From NCBI GenBank assembly GCA_900759225.1, contig CAAEUM010000309.1, positions 1 to 14,622 of the forward strand: a stretch of DNA of 14,622 nucleotides, written 5' to 3'. A model generated the notes under the pieces. That model was not told the DNA's origin, searched no databases, and saw nothing but the letters and a program-made list of their open reading frames with translations. Shown in pieces: positions 1 to 7,943 of this stretch. The translations under genes and the position numbers were made by a program. Numbering within the stretch: the stretch's first letter is position 1; every line of letters starts with the position of its first letter. Source of the DNA: Lachnospiraceae bacterium. GTDB lineage: Bacteria; Bacillota; Clostridia; Lachnospirales; Lachnospiraceae.

Positions 1-105
1 GAGGAGGGGGAGCAGCAGGAAAGCGCCCCGCATCCAAAGCAGGTTCTCTGGGTAAAGCTTGGTGCAGATGTGCAGTGCTTTGATATCCTGCGAAGGAAGG
101 AATAA
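1..105 (+). CDS. C-terminal fragment of an unidentified upstream gene
   Basis: Frame 1 is open from the window edge to a TAA at 103-105 and encodes the last 34 residues of a protein. The fragment starts with a Glu/Gln-rich stretch (EEGEQQE), passes through a short Pro/His linker and ends in a more structured segment, VLWVKLGADVQCFDILRRKE. I do not recognise the family. It is judged real because its stop overlaps the ribosome site of the next gene (AGGAGG 105-110), a layout typical of translationally coupled operon genes. The reading is contiguous with ydcF on the same strand. The rest of the gene lies outside the window, so no function is offered. Confidence 0.6.
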   Translation, partial: EEGEQQESAPHPKQVLWVKLGADVQCFDILRRKE

Positions 106-110
106 GGAGG
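105..110 (+). promoter_or_regulatory. Ribosome binding site that fixes the ydcF start
   Basis: AGGAGG at 105-110 lies 8 nt before a TTG at 119. It shares its first base with the TAA stop of the upstream gene. The earlier in-frame candidates, TTG 59, GTG 62 and ATG 68, sit inside the upstream coding region and have no comparable Shine-Dalgarno sequence. Position 119 is therefore preferred. Confidence 0.6.
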
Positions 111-118
111 AGCAGCTC

Positions 119-952
119 TTGCTGGATGGAATACTGACAGGACTGGCGTTTCTGTGCGCCGCTTATTTTGTGATCATTGTGCTGTATGCAGGCGTAGGCA
201 CCTCCTTCGCTTTTATATGGCTGTTTTTTGCGGCTGTCTGCATTTTCCTGGTATACGGGAAATGGTATTATAGGGTTAATATGGAACGGATTCCCAGATG
301 GATTCCTGTCAGTATTGTGACAACCTGTGTGGCCGGATTCCTTATTATGATGTGTCTGTCCGTTCTGGTGTTTTTCGGCGCGGCAGCACCGGGTAAGCCG
401 GGACTGGATTATGTGATCGTCCTGGGAGCCCGGGTAAAGGAGCATACAGTCAGCAATTCCCTTAAAAAGCGCCTTGACAAGGCGATTGAATATGCACAGG
501 AGAATCCGGACACGATTTTGGTGCTTTCCGGGGGAAAAGGTGATGACGAGCCTATGACAGAGGCCAGGGCAATGTATGAGTACCTGGTTTACAATGGGGT
601 AGATAAGAATCAGCTTCTTTTGGAGGAGCGCTCAGTCAGTACAGTGGAAAATATTGCTTACAGCAAGGTTGTGATCGAACGCCATCGTGCCTATACCCGC
701 AGGGAGCGGGAAAAAAAGAAGCCTATGCATGTCCAGAAGAATGAAGGGTATATGGTTGTGGAGGATAAGCCGCTGGAGATTGGAATATTAAGCAGTAATT
801 TCCATATTTACCGGGCGGTGCGTATTGCAGAAAAATGGGGTTTTGACAATGTAAGCGGCATCAGCGCCCCCTCTGACCCAGTGCTGTTTATTCATTTTTG
901 TGTCAGGGAATGTGCTTCGATTTTTAAAGACCGACTTATGGGAAATATGTAA
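119..952 (+). CDS. YdcF family (DUF218) membrane protein
   Basis: With the TTG start at 119 the product is 277 residues. Three hydrophobic segments fill the N-terminus (about residues 4-26, 30-47 and 62-86). A soluble DUF218/YdcF domain follows. It shows the family pattern: DYVIVLGAR (97-105), SGGKGDDEPMTEA (137-149), STVENI (174-179) and SSNFHIYRA (225-233). YdcF-type proteins include SanA and ElyC, which are linked to envelope integrity; E. coli YdcF binds S-adenosylmethionine in vitro, but no enzyme activity is settled for the family. Here the domain should be membrane-anchored. A charged insert of about 32 residues (187-218, Arg/Lys/Glu-rich) separates the STVEN and NFH motifs. The gene follows an upstream stop by 13 nt and is followed after 76 nt by an M16 peptidase gene, so it probably belongs to a longer operon. 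Family assignment is secure; role and exact start are not. Confidence 0.85.
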   Translation: MLDGILTGLAFLCAAYFVIIVLYAGVGTSFAFIWLFFAAVCIFLVYGKWYYRVNMERIPRWIPVSIVTTCVAGFLIMMCLSVLVFFGAAAPGKPGLDYVIVLGARVKEHTVSNSLKKRLDKAIEYAQENPDTILVLSGGKGDDEPMTEARAMYEYLVYNGVDKNQLLLEERSVSTVENIAYSKVVIERHRAYTRREREKKKPMHVQKNEGYMVVEDKPLEIGILSSNFHIYRAVRIAEKWGFDNVSGISAPSDPVLFIHFCVRECASIFKDRLMGNM

Positions 953-977
953 AAATGGTGCAGTGATCAGAAGCCGC

Positions 978-1005
978 GGCAGCAGGCGGACCAAAAGGTC
1001 CTGCC
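978..1005 (+). other. Intergenic RNA hairpin between ydcF and the M16 peptidase gene
   Basis: GGACC (988-992), loop AAAA and GGTCC (997-1001) form a compact stem. It can be lengthened by pairing upstream bases around 982-984 (GCA) with TGC at 1002-1004 across a small bulge. No T-run follows, so it is not an intrinsic terminator. It ends about 12 nt before the GGAGG of the M16 gene. It could affect translation or mark an mRNA processing point; this is inference. Confidence 0.4.
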
Positions 1006-1028
1006 CAGCCAGAAATGGAGGAATACCG

Positions 1029-3977
1029 GTGACGGAAAATAAAGCTTTCGATTTAGTAAAGGCCCTTGAGGCTTATCGCGTAATTGAGGAACGGTTTATA
1101 AAGGAGATGGATTCTGCAGGGATGATTCTGGAGCATGTAAAAAGCGGCGCCAGAATTTTTCTCATGTCAAATGATGACAGCAACAAGGTGTTTTCTATCG
1201 GTTTTCGGACACCTCCGGCAGACAGTACAGGGCTGCCCCACATCCTGGAGCACAGCGTACTTGAGGGATCAGATAAATTCCCTGTAAAGGATCCTTTTGT
1301 GGAGCTGGTAAAGGGCTCACTCAATACATTTTTAAATGCAATGACCTATCCGGATAAAACCGTTTATCCAGTGGCAAGCTGTAATGATAAGGACTTCCAG
1401 AATTTAATGGATGTGTACCTGGACGGCGTGTTCCATCCTTCTATTTATCATGAGCCTAAGATTTTTGAGCAGGAGGGCTGGCATTATGAAATGCAGTCCC
1501 TGGAGGATGACCTTACCATTAATGGTGTTGTCTACAATGAGATGAAGGGGGCATTTTCTTCTCCGGAAAGCGTGCTGGAGCGGTTTACAGACAGCCTTCT
1601 GTTTCCGGATACCTGCTACCGCCATGAATCCGGCGGCGACCCTGCTTTTATCCCGGATCTGACCTATGAGCAGTTCCTTGATTTCCACAGGAATTATTAT
1701 CATCCTGCCAACAGCTATATTTATCTTTATGGTGACATGGATATGGCCCAAAAGCTTCAGTGGCTGGACAGGGAATACCTTTCTGCCTACAGGAAAGAGG
1801 ACTGTCATGCTGATTCTGCCATTCAGATGCAGAAGCCCTTTGAAAAAGCAAAGGAGGGGGAAACCACCTACTCAGTCACAGAGGAGGAAGGGACCAAAGA
1901 CAGGACATATCTTGCTGTAAAAACGGTAGTAGGCACAGATCTGGATCCGAAGCTGTATGTTGCATTCCAGATCCTGGAGTATACACTGATCAGTGCGCCG
2001 GGAGCTCCCTTAAAGCAGGCCCTGATTGACGCCCACATTGGCCAGGATGTGCTGGGGGGCTATGACAACGGTATTTTACAGCCCTGTTTTGGCGTTGTGG
2101 CTAAAAATGCAAATAAGGAGCAGAAGGGTGAGTTTCTGTCTGTTGTAAAGGGTACGCTGCGCAAGCTTGCAGACCAGGGAATTGACAAAAAGAGCCTTCT
2201 TGCAGGATTGAATTATTATGAGTTCCGTTATCGCGAAGCAGATTACGGATCCATTCCCAAGGGGCTTATGTACGGCCTCTGGTGCATGGACAGCTGGCTC
2301 TATGACGGAAACCCCATGCTTCATATGGAATATCAGGAAACCTTTGATTTCTTAAAGGAGCAGGTTGAAACCGGTTACTTCGAACAGCTGATCCGTGATC
2401 ATCTGCTGGATAATCCCCACGAGGCAGTGGCAGTTGTAAGTCCGAAGATAAACCAGACCAGGCAGGAGGATGCAGCCCTTGCCCGCCGCTTAAGTGAGTA
2501 TAAGGCCTCCCTAAGCAGGGAGCAGCAGGAGGAGATCATAAAGCACACCCAGGAGCTTCTTGCTTATCAGGAGGAGCCCTCCAGCCAGGAGGCATTAAAG
2601 ACAATCCCCATGCTTGGCAGGGAGGATATTTCAAGGAAGGCGCAGGGCTTTTCCTATGAGGTATGCAGTGAGGATGGTGTCAGAATAGTCCGCAGCTCCC
2701 TGTTTACAGGGGGGATCGGATATCTGAAGTTCTTCTTTGATATGTCTGTGATCCCACAGGAGGATATCTGTTATGCAGGGCTTTTAAAATCAATCCTTGG
2801 CTACGTGGATACGAAACATTACTCCTACAGTGAGCTTGCCAGCGAAATCTATTTAAACAGCGGCGGCATGGACTGCTCCATTTCCTCCTTCCCTCTGCTG
2901 GGGCATCCGGGGGATTTTAAGGCCTTTTTCTGTGTCAGTACAAAGGTGCTGTACGAGAAGCAGGAGTTTGCTTTTTCCATGGCCAGTGAGCTTCTCACTG
3001 CCTCCTGCCTGGAGGATGAGAAACGGCTTGGGGAGATATTGGATGAAACAAGGTCAAGGGCAAGAAGCCGCCTTGAGGGTGCTTTTCACAGTGCAGCTGT
3101 GCGCCGCGCATCCTCCTATGTTTCACCTCTCTCTGCTTTTAACGAGAAGGCCGGAGGGATTGATTTCTATCATTTCCTTGAGGATGCATGCAGAAAATGG
3201 GCGAAAGAGCCGGAATACCGCAGCCAGCTGATCAAAAAGCTTCGCGAGATCTCCGGAAAGCTTTTTTCCAGGGAAAACCTGCTGGTGGACTATACAGGGG
3301 ATGAAGAAGGCTACAGGGCGATCCCTGATCTCTTAAAGGGCTTTATGGAAGCACTTTCAGAGGAGGCGGCTGCACATTATTCCTTTGCTTTTAAGCCGGA
3401 AATAAAGAATGAAGGCTTTAAGACAGCATCCCAGGTAAATTATGTGGCACGCTGCGGACAGTTTAAGCCGGAGGAGTACACAGGTGCCCTGAAGGTATTA
3501 AAGGTCATTATGAATTACGATTACCTTTGGCAGAACCTGCGGGTGAAGGGCGGAGCTTATGGCTGTATGAGCAGCTTCTCACCTACAGGAGAGGGGTGTC
3601 TTGTATCCTACCGGGATCCTAACCTGGAGGCGACCAACCAGGTATATGAGAAGATACCGGAGTATGTAAGCCAGTTTACTGTGGATGAGCGGGATATGAC
3701 AAAGTATGTGATCGGGACCATTAGTGATGCAGATACGCCCCTTACCCCATCCCAGAGGGGAAGCAGAGATTTTACAGCGTATATAACAGGGCTTACAGAG
3801 GCTATGGTACAGAAGGAGAGGGATGAGATCCTGGATGTGAGCCAGGAGGACATACAGGCATTAAAGCCGGTGCTGGAAGCAATTCTTGGAACCGGAGCCC
3901 TCTGTGTCATTGGAAATGAAGGAAAAATAGAGGAGGATGCCGGGCTCTTTGGACAGGTATCTTCATTGTATCACTAG
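1029..3977 (+). CDS. M16C insulinase family zinc metallopeptidase (PreP-like)
   Basis: The frame is open from 900, but GTG 1029 is chosen because GGAGG at 1017-1021 lies 7 nt upstream, it avoids overlap with ydcF, and the resulting 982 residues fit this family. The inverted zinc motif HILEH gives H71, E74 (catalytic base) and H75. The distal zinc ligand is E171 in the NEMKG motif. The C-terminal half carries the LRVKGGAYG motif, with R838 and Y844, that completes the active site in presequence proteases. An M16C-associated middle region joins the two halves. Relatives such as PreP/Cym1 and falcilysin enclose unfolded peptides in a closing chamber and cut them to small fragments. No signal peptide or membrane segment is visible, so a cytoplasmic role in peptide turnover is inferred. 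The neighbours, ydcF before and era after, do not suggest a specific substrate. Confidence 0.93.
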   Translation: MTENKAFDLVKALEAYRVIEERFIKEMDSAGMILEHVKSGARIFLMSNDDSNKVFSIGFRTPPADSTGLPHILEHSVLEGSDKFPVKDPFVELVKGSLNTFLNAMTYPDKTVYPVASCNDKDFQNLMDVYLDGVFHPSIYHEPKIFEQEGWHYEMQSLEDDLTINGVVYNEMKGAFSSPESVLERFTDSLLFPDTCYRHESGGDPAFIPDLTYEQFLDFHRNYYHPANSYIYLYGDMDMAQKLQWLDREYLSAYRKEDCHADSAIQMQKPFEKAKEGETTYSVTEEEGTKDRTYLAVKTVVGTDLDPKLYVAFQILEYTLISAPGAPLKQALIDAHIGQDVLGGYDNGILQPCFGVVAKNANKEQKGEFLSVVKGTLRKLADQGIDKKSLLAGLNYYEFRYREADYGSIPKGLMYGLWCMDSWLYDGNPMLHMEYQETFDFLKEQVETGYFEQLIRDHLLDNPHEAVAVVSPKINQTRQEDAALARRLSEYKASLSREQQEEIIKHTQELLAYQEEPSSQEALKTIPMLGREDISRKAQGFSYEVCSEDGVRIVRSSLFTGGIGYLKFFFDMSVIPQEDICYAGLLKSILGYVDTKHYSYSELASEIYLNSGGMDCSISSFPLLGHPGDFKAFFCVSTKVLYEKQEFAFSMASELLTASCLEDEKRLGEILDETRSRARSRLEGAFHSAAVRRASSYVSPLSAFNEKAGGIDFYHFLEDACRKWAKEPEYRSQLIKKLREISGKLFSRENLLVDYTGDEEGYRAIPDLLKGFMEALSEEAAAHYSFAFKPEIKNEGFKTASQVNYVARCGQFKPEEYTGALKVLKVIMNYDYLWQNLRVKGGAYGCMSSFSPTGEGCLVSYRDPNLEATNQVYEKIPEYVSQFTVDERDMTKYVIGTISDADTPLTPSQRGSRDFTAYITGLTEAMVQKERDEILDVSQEDIQALKPVLEAILGTGALCVIGNEGKIEEDAGLFGQVSSLYH

Positions 3978-3989
3978 GGTATCACTAGG
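3968..3989 (+). repeat. Tandem 11-bp duplication across the M16 stop codon
   Basis: GTATCACTAGG occurs twice back to back, at 3968-3978 and 3979-3989. The first copy contains the TAG stop of the peptidase gene (3975-3977). The second lies in the spacer before era. It looks like a small slippage or replication duplication with no effect on the protein. Confidence 0.85.
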
Positions 3990-4020
3990 CTATGTGCAAA
4001 AAGGAGAACAGGATTTAATT

Positions 4021-4932
4021 ATGGAAGGAACCGCACAGAAAAAATCAGGCTTTGCCACCTTGATTGGCAGGCCAAATGTAGGAAAGTCCACATTGATGAA
4101 CCATCTTATCGGACAGAAGATCGCTATTACTTCAAATAAGCCGCAGACAACAAGAAACCGGATCCAGACTGTCTATACGGATGAACGGGGACAGATCGTG
4201 TTTCTGGATACCCCGGGTATCCACAAGGCAAAAAATAAGCTGGGTGAATATATGGTCAATGTGGCAGAGCACACATTAAAGGAGGTGGACGTGATCCTGT
4301 GGCTGGTGGAGCCAAGCACCTTTATCGGGGCAGGGGAACGCCACATTGCAGAGCAGTTAAGCAAGGTCAATACACCCATTATCCTTGTGATCAACAAGAT
4401 TGATACAGTAAAGCAGCCGGAGGAGATCCTCACCTACATTGATGCATACAAGGATGTGTGCAGTTTTGCAGAGATTGTTCCGCTGTCTGCCTTAAAGAAC
4501 AAAAATACGGATCTGCTTTTGGAGCTTCTGTTTAAATATCTGCCCTATGGGCCTCAGTTTTATGATGAGGATACGGTAACGGACCAGCCGATGCGCCAGA
4601 TCGCGGCAGAGCTGATCCGTGAAAAGGCGCTGCGGCTTTTGGATGATGAGATCCCCCATGGCATTGCAGTTACCATTGAAAAGATGAAGGAGCGCCCTAA
4701 CGGGATCATTGATATTGAGGCAAGCATTGTGTGCGAGCGGGAGACCCATAAGGGGATCATCATTGGAAAAGGCGGCAGTATGTTAAAGCGCATTGGTACG
4801 GATGCAAGAAAAGAAATTGAGCATATGATGGATACCAAGGTAAACCTGCAGCTCTGGGTAAAGGTGCGCAGAGAGTGGCGTGACAGTGAGCTTTATATGA
4901 AGAATTACGGATATAACCAGAAGGACATCTAG
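4021..4932 (+). CDS. era: Ribosome-assembly GTPase Era
   Basis: Era binds the 3' end of 16S rRNA through its KH domain and couples GTP hydrolysis to 30S maturation. The product from ATG 4021 is 303 residues, the normal length. G motifs are clear: GRPNVGKS (16-23), KPQTTR (40-45, switch I), DTPG (63-66) and NKID (125-128). The C-terminal KH domain carries the GKGG loop (249-252) inside HKGIIIGKGGSMLKRIG. The frame stays open upstream to 3937, but those residues would overlap the M16 gene and are unlike Era; an AAGGAGAA at 4001-4008 precedes the ATG with a rather long gap. The gene is 43 nt after the peptidase stop and 33 nt before recO, the usual Firmicutes neighbour. No separate promoter is visible. 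Confidence 0.97.
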   Translation: MEGTAQKKSGFATLIGRPNVGKSTLMNHLIGQKIAITSNKPQTTRNRIQTVYTDERGQIVFLDTPGIHKAKNKLGEYMVNVAEHTLKEVDVILWLVEPSTFIGAGERHIAEQLSKVNTPIILVINKIDTVKQPEEILTYIDAYKDVCSFAEIVPLSALKNKNTDLLLELLFKYLPYGPQFYDEDTVTDQPMRQIAAELIREKALRLLDDEIPHGIAVTIEKMKERPNGIIDIEASIVCERETHKGIIIGKGGSMLKRIGTDARKEIEHMMDTKVNLQLWVKVRREWRDSELYMKNYGYNQKDI

Positions 4933-4965
4933 GGCAGCGTTAGAAATGAAGGAGGGGAGCCGGTT

Positions 4966-5631
4966 ATGAGAGAAATCACTGCGCTTACGGGCATGGTCCT
5001 CATTTCGGCTCCCAGCGGAGATTATGACAGGAGGCTGGTGCTTCTTACCAGGGAACGGGGACGGATCACTGTGTTTGTCCACGGGGCAAGGCGGCCGGGA
5101 AATTCCCTGATGGCGGCGGCCAGGCCTTTTTCCTTTGGGGAGTTTTTTGTATATGAAGGAAAAAGTGCCTATAATCTGCAGTCTGTGAAGATCTCCAACT
5201 ATTTTGAGGAGCTGTCGTCAGATATGGAGGGGGTGTGCTACGGCTCCTACTTTCTGGAGGCTGCCTCCTGGTTTTCACAGGAAAATATGGACGGGACGGA
5301 GCTTTTGCTTTTGTTGTACCAGTCACTCAGGGCGCTTTTAAAGCCCTCCATCCCCAACCGCCTGGTGCGCAGGGTGTTTGAGCTTAAGACTATGGTGATA
5401 AACGGGGAATATACGCAAACGCCTCTGACGCCTGCCTCCCAGTCCTGCGTGTATGCATGGCAGCATGTGATCTGCTCCCCGGTACAGACCCTGTATCAGT
5501 TTACCCTGACAGAGGAGGTCTTAAGGGAGTTTGAGCGGGCAGTGGAGGAGGGGATGGCCCGGCTGGTGCATCATGAGTTTAAATCCTTGGAAATCCTTAA
5601 TCTGATGACGGCGGGGACAAACATACAATAG
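4966..5631 (+). CDS. recO: DNA repair protein RecO, short form lacking the zinc-binding cysteines
   Basis: RecO loads RecA onto SSB-coated single-stranded DNA with RecR and RecF and anneals complementary strands. The N-terminal part (about 1-80) fits the RecO OB fold: a start like MREITALTGMVL, then DRRLVLLTRERGRITVFVHGARRP, then FGEFFVYEGKSAYNLQSV. The rest is the helical domain. ATG 4966 has GGAGGGG at 4951-4957 about 8 nt upstream. The protein has 221 residues, somewhat shorter than the roughly 240-250 of most bacterial RecO proteins. The central zinc site, normally two CxxC pairs, is absent: only three scattered cysteines are present, two of them in SCVYAWQHVIC. The fold, the position directly after era and the C-terminal KSLEILNLM motif support the call. 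Confidence 0.9.
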   Translation: MREITALTGMVLISAPSGDYDRRLVLLTRERGRITVFVHGARRPGNSLMAAARPFSFGEFFVYEGKSAYNLQSVKISNYFEELSSDMEGVCYGSYFLEAASWFSQENMDGTELLLLLYQSLRALLKPSIPNRLVRRVFELKTMVINGEYTQTPLTPASQSCVYAWQHVICSPVQTLYQFTLTEEVLREFERAVEEGMARLVHHEFKSLEILNLMTAGTNIQ

Positions 5632-5634
5632 GGC

Positions 5635-5663
5635 TTGAAATTACAGGCCTCAGAGGATATAAT
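5635..5663 (+). promoter_or_regulatory. Strong sigma-A type promoter for the lipoprotein gene (and probably glyQS)
   Basis: TTGAAA at 5635-5640 and TATAAT at 5658-5663 are separated by exactly 17 bp. Five of six -35 bases and all -10 bases match consensus. The predicted start near 5670 gives a leader of about 56 nt. The -35 begins only 3 nt after the recO stop, and no terminator lies between. Confidence 0.8.
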
Positions 5664-5725
5664 ATGTAAAAGCTTCATAAGGCGGTACATACACAGGATT
5701 GAAACAGGTTGGAAAGGACAGACAG

Positions 5726-6379
5726 ATGAAAATAAGAAAGCTGGCGGCAGCGGCGGCAGCAGTAGGACTGGCGCTGGCAATTTGGGGCTGCTCCGGTTCA
5801 GACGGGGCGGATGCTGCAGATTTTAAGGAAAACTGCCTGATACTGAAAAAGGACGGAAGCCTCTGGTGGGCTTCGGTAGAGGATGCAGGACAGGGAAATT
5901 ATGATCAGGAAGAAATGCTTTCCTTTGCCAGGGAGGCCATAAGTGCTTACAATGCTTCAAAGGGAAGTGAGAGCACGGCAGATTACAAGAAAGGGGAGAG
6001 CCTTCCGGTTTCGGTGGTTTCAGGGACCATTGAAAATGGAAGGGCAGTCCTTGTGACAGCTTATGATGATCCCCAGGGTCTGCTGGACTTTTCACAGGAA
6101 ATGGGAGATGCTTCCATGGGCTTTACAGAGCTGGAGGCAGGCACAGTGGAAGGTCTTGGCCTGGATTTTGGCAGTGTGGACTGGAAGGATACAAAAGGGG
6201 CAGCTGCGGCTGCGCAGGATGTATCGAAAAAGGGAAGTGCCCTTGTTTTAAAAACAGCAGGGGAAGGCCTGGTGCAGACAGAGAAGAAGATCCGCTATGT
6301 GAGCCAGGGCTGTGAGCTTGTAAGCGAGCATGTTGTGCGGATGCCGGCAGAGGGCACAGGCTGCATTGTAACCGAATAA
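5726..6379 (+). CDS. Predicted lipoprotein of unknown function
   Basis: The product from ATG 5726 is 217 residues; GGAAAGGA at 5711-5718 is the ribosome site, which argues against the upstream in-frame TTG 5699. The N-terminus is a lipoprotein signal: MKIRK, a run of alanines, a hydrophobic core and a lipobox ending IWGC, with C22 the predicted lipidated residue. After a flexible GSDGADAAD spacer comes a mixed domain with a LILKKDGSLWWASVED beginning and a repeated acidic/glycine character. No membrane segment follows. I do not recognise a domain or catalytic motif. It should sit on the outer face of the cytoplasmic membrane. It has its own strong promoter and lies 72 nt before glyQS, splitting the era-recO-glyS order. 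There is no evidence that it works with tRNA charging; co-transcription may simply be positional. Confidence 0.8.
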   Translation: MKIRKLAAAAAAVGLALAIWGCSGSDGADAADFKENCLILKKDGSLWWASVEDAGQGNYDQEEMLSFAREAISAYNASKGSESTADYKKGESLPVSVVSGTIENGRAVLVTAYDDPQGLLDFSQEMGDASMGFTELEAGTVEGLGLDFGSVDWKDTKGAAAAAQDVSKKGSALVLKTAGEGLVQTEKKIRYVSQGCELVSEHVVRMPAEGTGCIVTE

Positions 6380-6396
6380 TGATATGCAATCCGGGA

Positions 6397-6418
6397 TCAA
6401 AGGGGAAAACACCTTTGG
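6397..6418 (+). other. Small hairpin between the lipoprotein gene and glyQS
   Basis: CAAAGG (6398-6403) can pair with CCTTTG (6412-6417) around an 8-nt loop, with one extra T-G pair at 6397/6418. No T-run follows, so it is a poor terminator. The 72-nt gap lacks the conserved TGGNACCGCG antiterminator sequence of a T-box leader. Confidence 0.35.
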
Positions 6419-6451
6419 ATTCCAACATTATATAAAGAGAGGATACTGATT

Positions 6452-7840
6452 ATGGAAAAGACAATGGAAAAAATCGTAGCGCTTGCTAAAAACAGAGGCT
6501 TTGTTTATCCTGGCTCTGAGATTTACGGCGGTCTTGCCAATACATGGGACTACGGAAACCTGGGTGTTGAGCTTAAGAACAATGTAAAGAAGGCATGGTG
6601 GCAGAAGTTTGTACAGGAATCTCCTTACAATGTAGGTGTGGACTGTGCAATCCTTATGAACTCCCAGACCTGGGTAGCAAGCGGCCACTTAGGCGGTTTT
6701 TCCGATCCTTTAATGGACTGTAAGCAGTGCAAGGAGCGTTTCCGCGCAGATAAGCTCATTGAGGATTACAATGCAGAGCATGGCATTGAGATTGAAGGCT
6801 CTGTAGACGGCTGGTCCCAGGAGGAAATGAAGCAGTATATTGAGGACAAGCATATCTGCTGCCCAAGCTGCGGTGCTCATGATTTTACGGATATCCGCCA
6901 GTTTAACCTGATGTTTAAGACCTTCCAGGGTGTCACAGAGGATGCCAAGAATACGGTGTATCTGCGTCCTGAAACAGCACAGGGTATTTTCGTAAACTTT
7001 AAGAATGTACAGAGAACCTCCAGAAAGAAGGTTCCCTTTGGTATCGGTCAGGTAGGAAAATCCTTCAGAAATGAGATCACACCAGGAAACTTTACCTTCC
7101 GCACAAGGGAGTTTGAGCAGATGGAGCTTGAGTTCTTCTGCCGTCCCGGAACAGATCTGGAGTGGTTTGCTTACTGGAAGCAGTACTGCATTGACTGGTT
7201 AAAGAGCCTTGGGATCAAGGATGATGAGATGCGTGCAAGAGACCATTCTCCGGAAGAGCTGTGCTTCTACAGCAAGGCTACCACAGATCTGGAATTTTTA
7301 TTCCCATTTGGCTGGGGCGAGCTCTGGGGTATTGCAGACAGAACCGATTATGATCTGACCCAGCATCAGACGGTATCCGGTCAGGATATGTCCTACTTTG
7401 ATGATGAGACAAAAGAGAAATACATTCCATATGTAATTGAGCCTTCTCTGGGCGCTGACCGTGTGACTCTGGCCTTCCTCTGTGCAGCCTACGACGAGGA
7501 GGAGATTGGTGAGGGAGATGTGAGGACGGTTCTTCATTTCCATCCGGCTTTAGCACCTGTTAAGATCGGTGTGCTTCCTCTTTCCAAGAAGTTAAATGAG
7601 GGCGCTGAGAAGATCTACCAGGAGCTGTCAAAGTATTACAACTGTGAGTTTGATGACAGAGGCAACATTGGAAAGCGCTACAGAAGACAGGATGAGATCG
7701 GAACCCCATTCTGCATTACCTATGACTTTGATTCTGAGACAGATAATGCAGTTACTGTCCGCGACCGCGATACCATGGAACAGGTCAGAGTTCCTGTTGC
7801 AGAGCTGAAGGCATATTTTGAGGACAAGTTCAGATTTTAA
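6452..7840 (+). CDS. glyQS: Glycine--tRNA ligase, single-chain dimeric (alpha2) type
   Basis: A class II aminoacyl-tRNA synthetase that charges tRNA-Gly in the cytoplasm. The 462-residue length fits the eukaryote/archaea-like alpha2 form, distinct from the two-subunit GlyQ plus GlyS enzyme. Motif 2 is visible as [20 protein letters not shown] (from 205) and motif 3 as [12 protein letters not shown] (331-342). A metal-binding insertion carries two cysteine pairs, C90/C93 (CKQC) and C137/C140 (CPSC). The anticodon-binding domain begins near [14 protein letters not shown] (364-377) and includes [16 protein letters not shown]. The start has a purine-rich AGAGAGGA upstream. The gene follows the lipoprotein gene by 72 nt and ends at a terminator. 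Codons are more biased than in neighbouring genes, as expected for high expression. Confidence 0.96.
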   Translation: MEKTMEKIVALAKNRGFVYPGSEIYGGLANTWDYGNLGVELKNNVKKAWWQKFVQESPYNVGVDCAILMNSQTWVASGHLGGFSDPLMDCKQCKERFRADKLIEDYNAEHGIEIEGSVDGWSQEEMKQYIEDKHICCPSCGAHDFTDIRQFNLMFKTFQGVTEDAKNTVYLRPETAQGIFVNFKNVQRTSRKKVPFGIGQVGKSFRNEITPGNFTFRTREFEQMELEFFCRPGTDLEWFAYWKQYCIDWLKSLGIKDDEMRARDHSPEELCFYSKATTDLEFLFPFGWGELWGIADRTDYDLTQHQTVSGQDMSYFDDETKEKYIPYVIEPSLGADRVTLAFLCAAYDEEEIGEGDVRTVLHFHPALAPVKIGVLPLSKKLNEGAEKIYQELSKYYNCEFDDRGNIGKRYRRQDEIGTPFCITYDFDSETDNAVTVRDRDTMEQVRVPVAELKAYFEDKFRF

Positions 7841-7857
7841 TAAATTTAAGAGGTAAT

Positions 7858-7894
7858 AAGGGCCGCCTTACAGGTTTGCTGTGGGCGGCCTTTT
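7858..7894 (+). terminator. Intrinsic terminator after glyQS
   Basis: GGCCGCC (7861-7867) pairs perfectly with GGCGGCC (7884-7890). AAG before the stem can pair with the first Ts after it. An inner ACAG/CTGT pairing (7870-7873 with 7879-7882) can extend the structure. The stem is followed by TTTT (7891-7894), a short tract but adequate. It begins about 18 nt after the glyQS stop. Confidence 0.8.
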
Positions 7895-7943
7895 GCGTTA
7901 TAGGAAAGTTTAGAATGATTTTATAAATGCAGATTGGGAAATA

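Noticed and set aside
900..1028. Longer M16 start at GTG 900
   Set aside because: It would overlap ydcF by 53 bp, has no ribosome site and adds a basic stretch unlike the family; GTG 1029 has GGAGG at the right distance.
1404..1808. 134-codon minus-strand frame inside the M16 peptidase gene
   Set aside because: It covers the conserved zinc-domain coding region in antisense and has no independent evidence.
6397..6418. Hairpin before glyQS considered as terminator or T-box part
   Set aside because: The stem is only 6-7 bp, no T-run follows, and there is no T-box consensus sequence.
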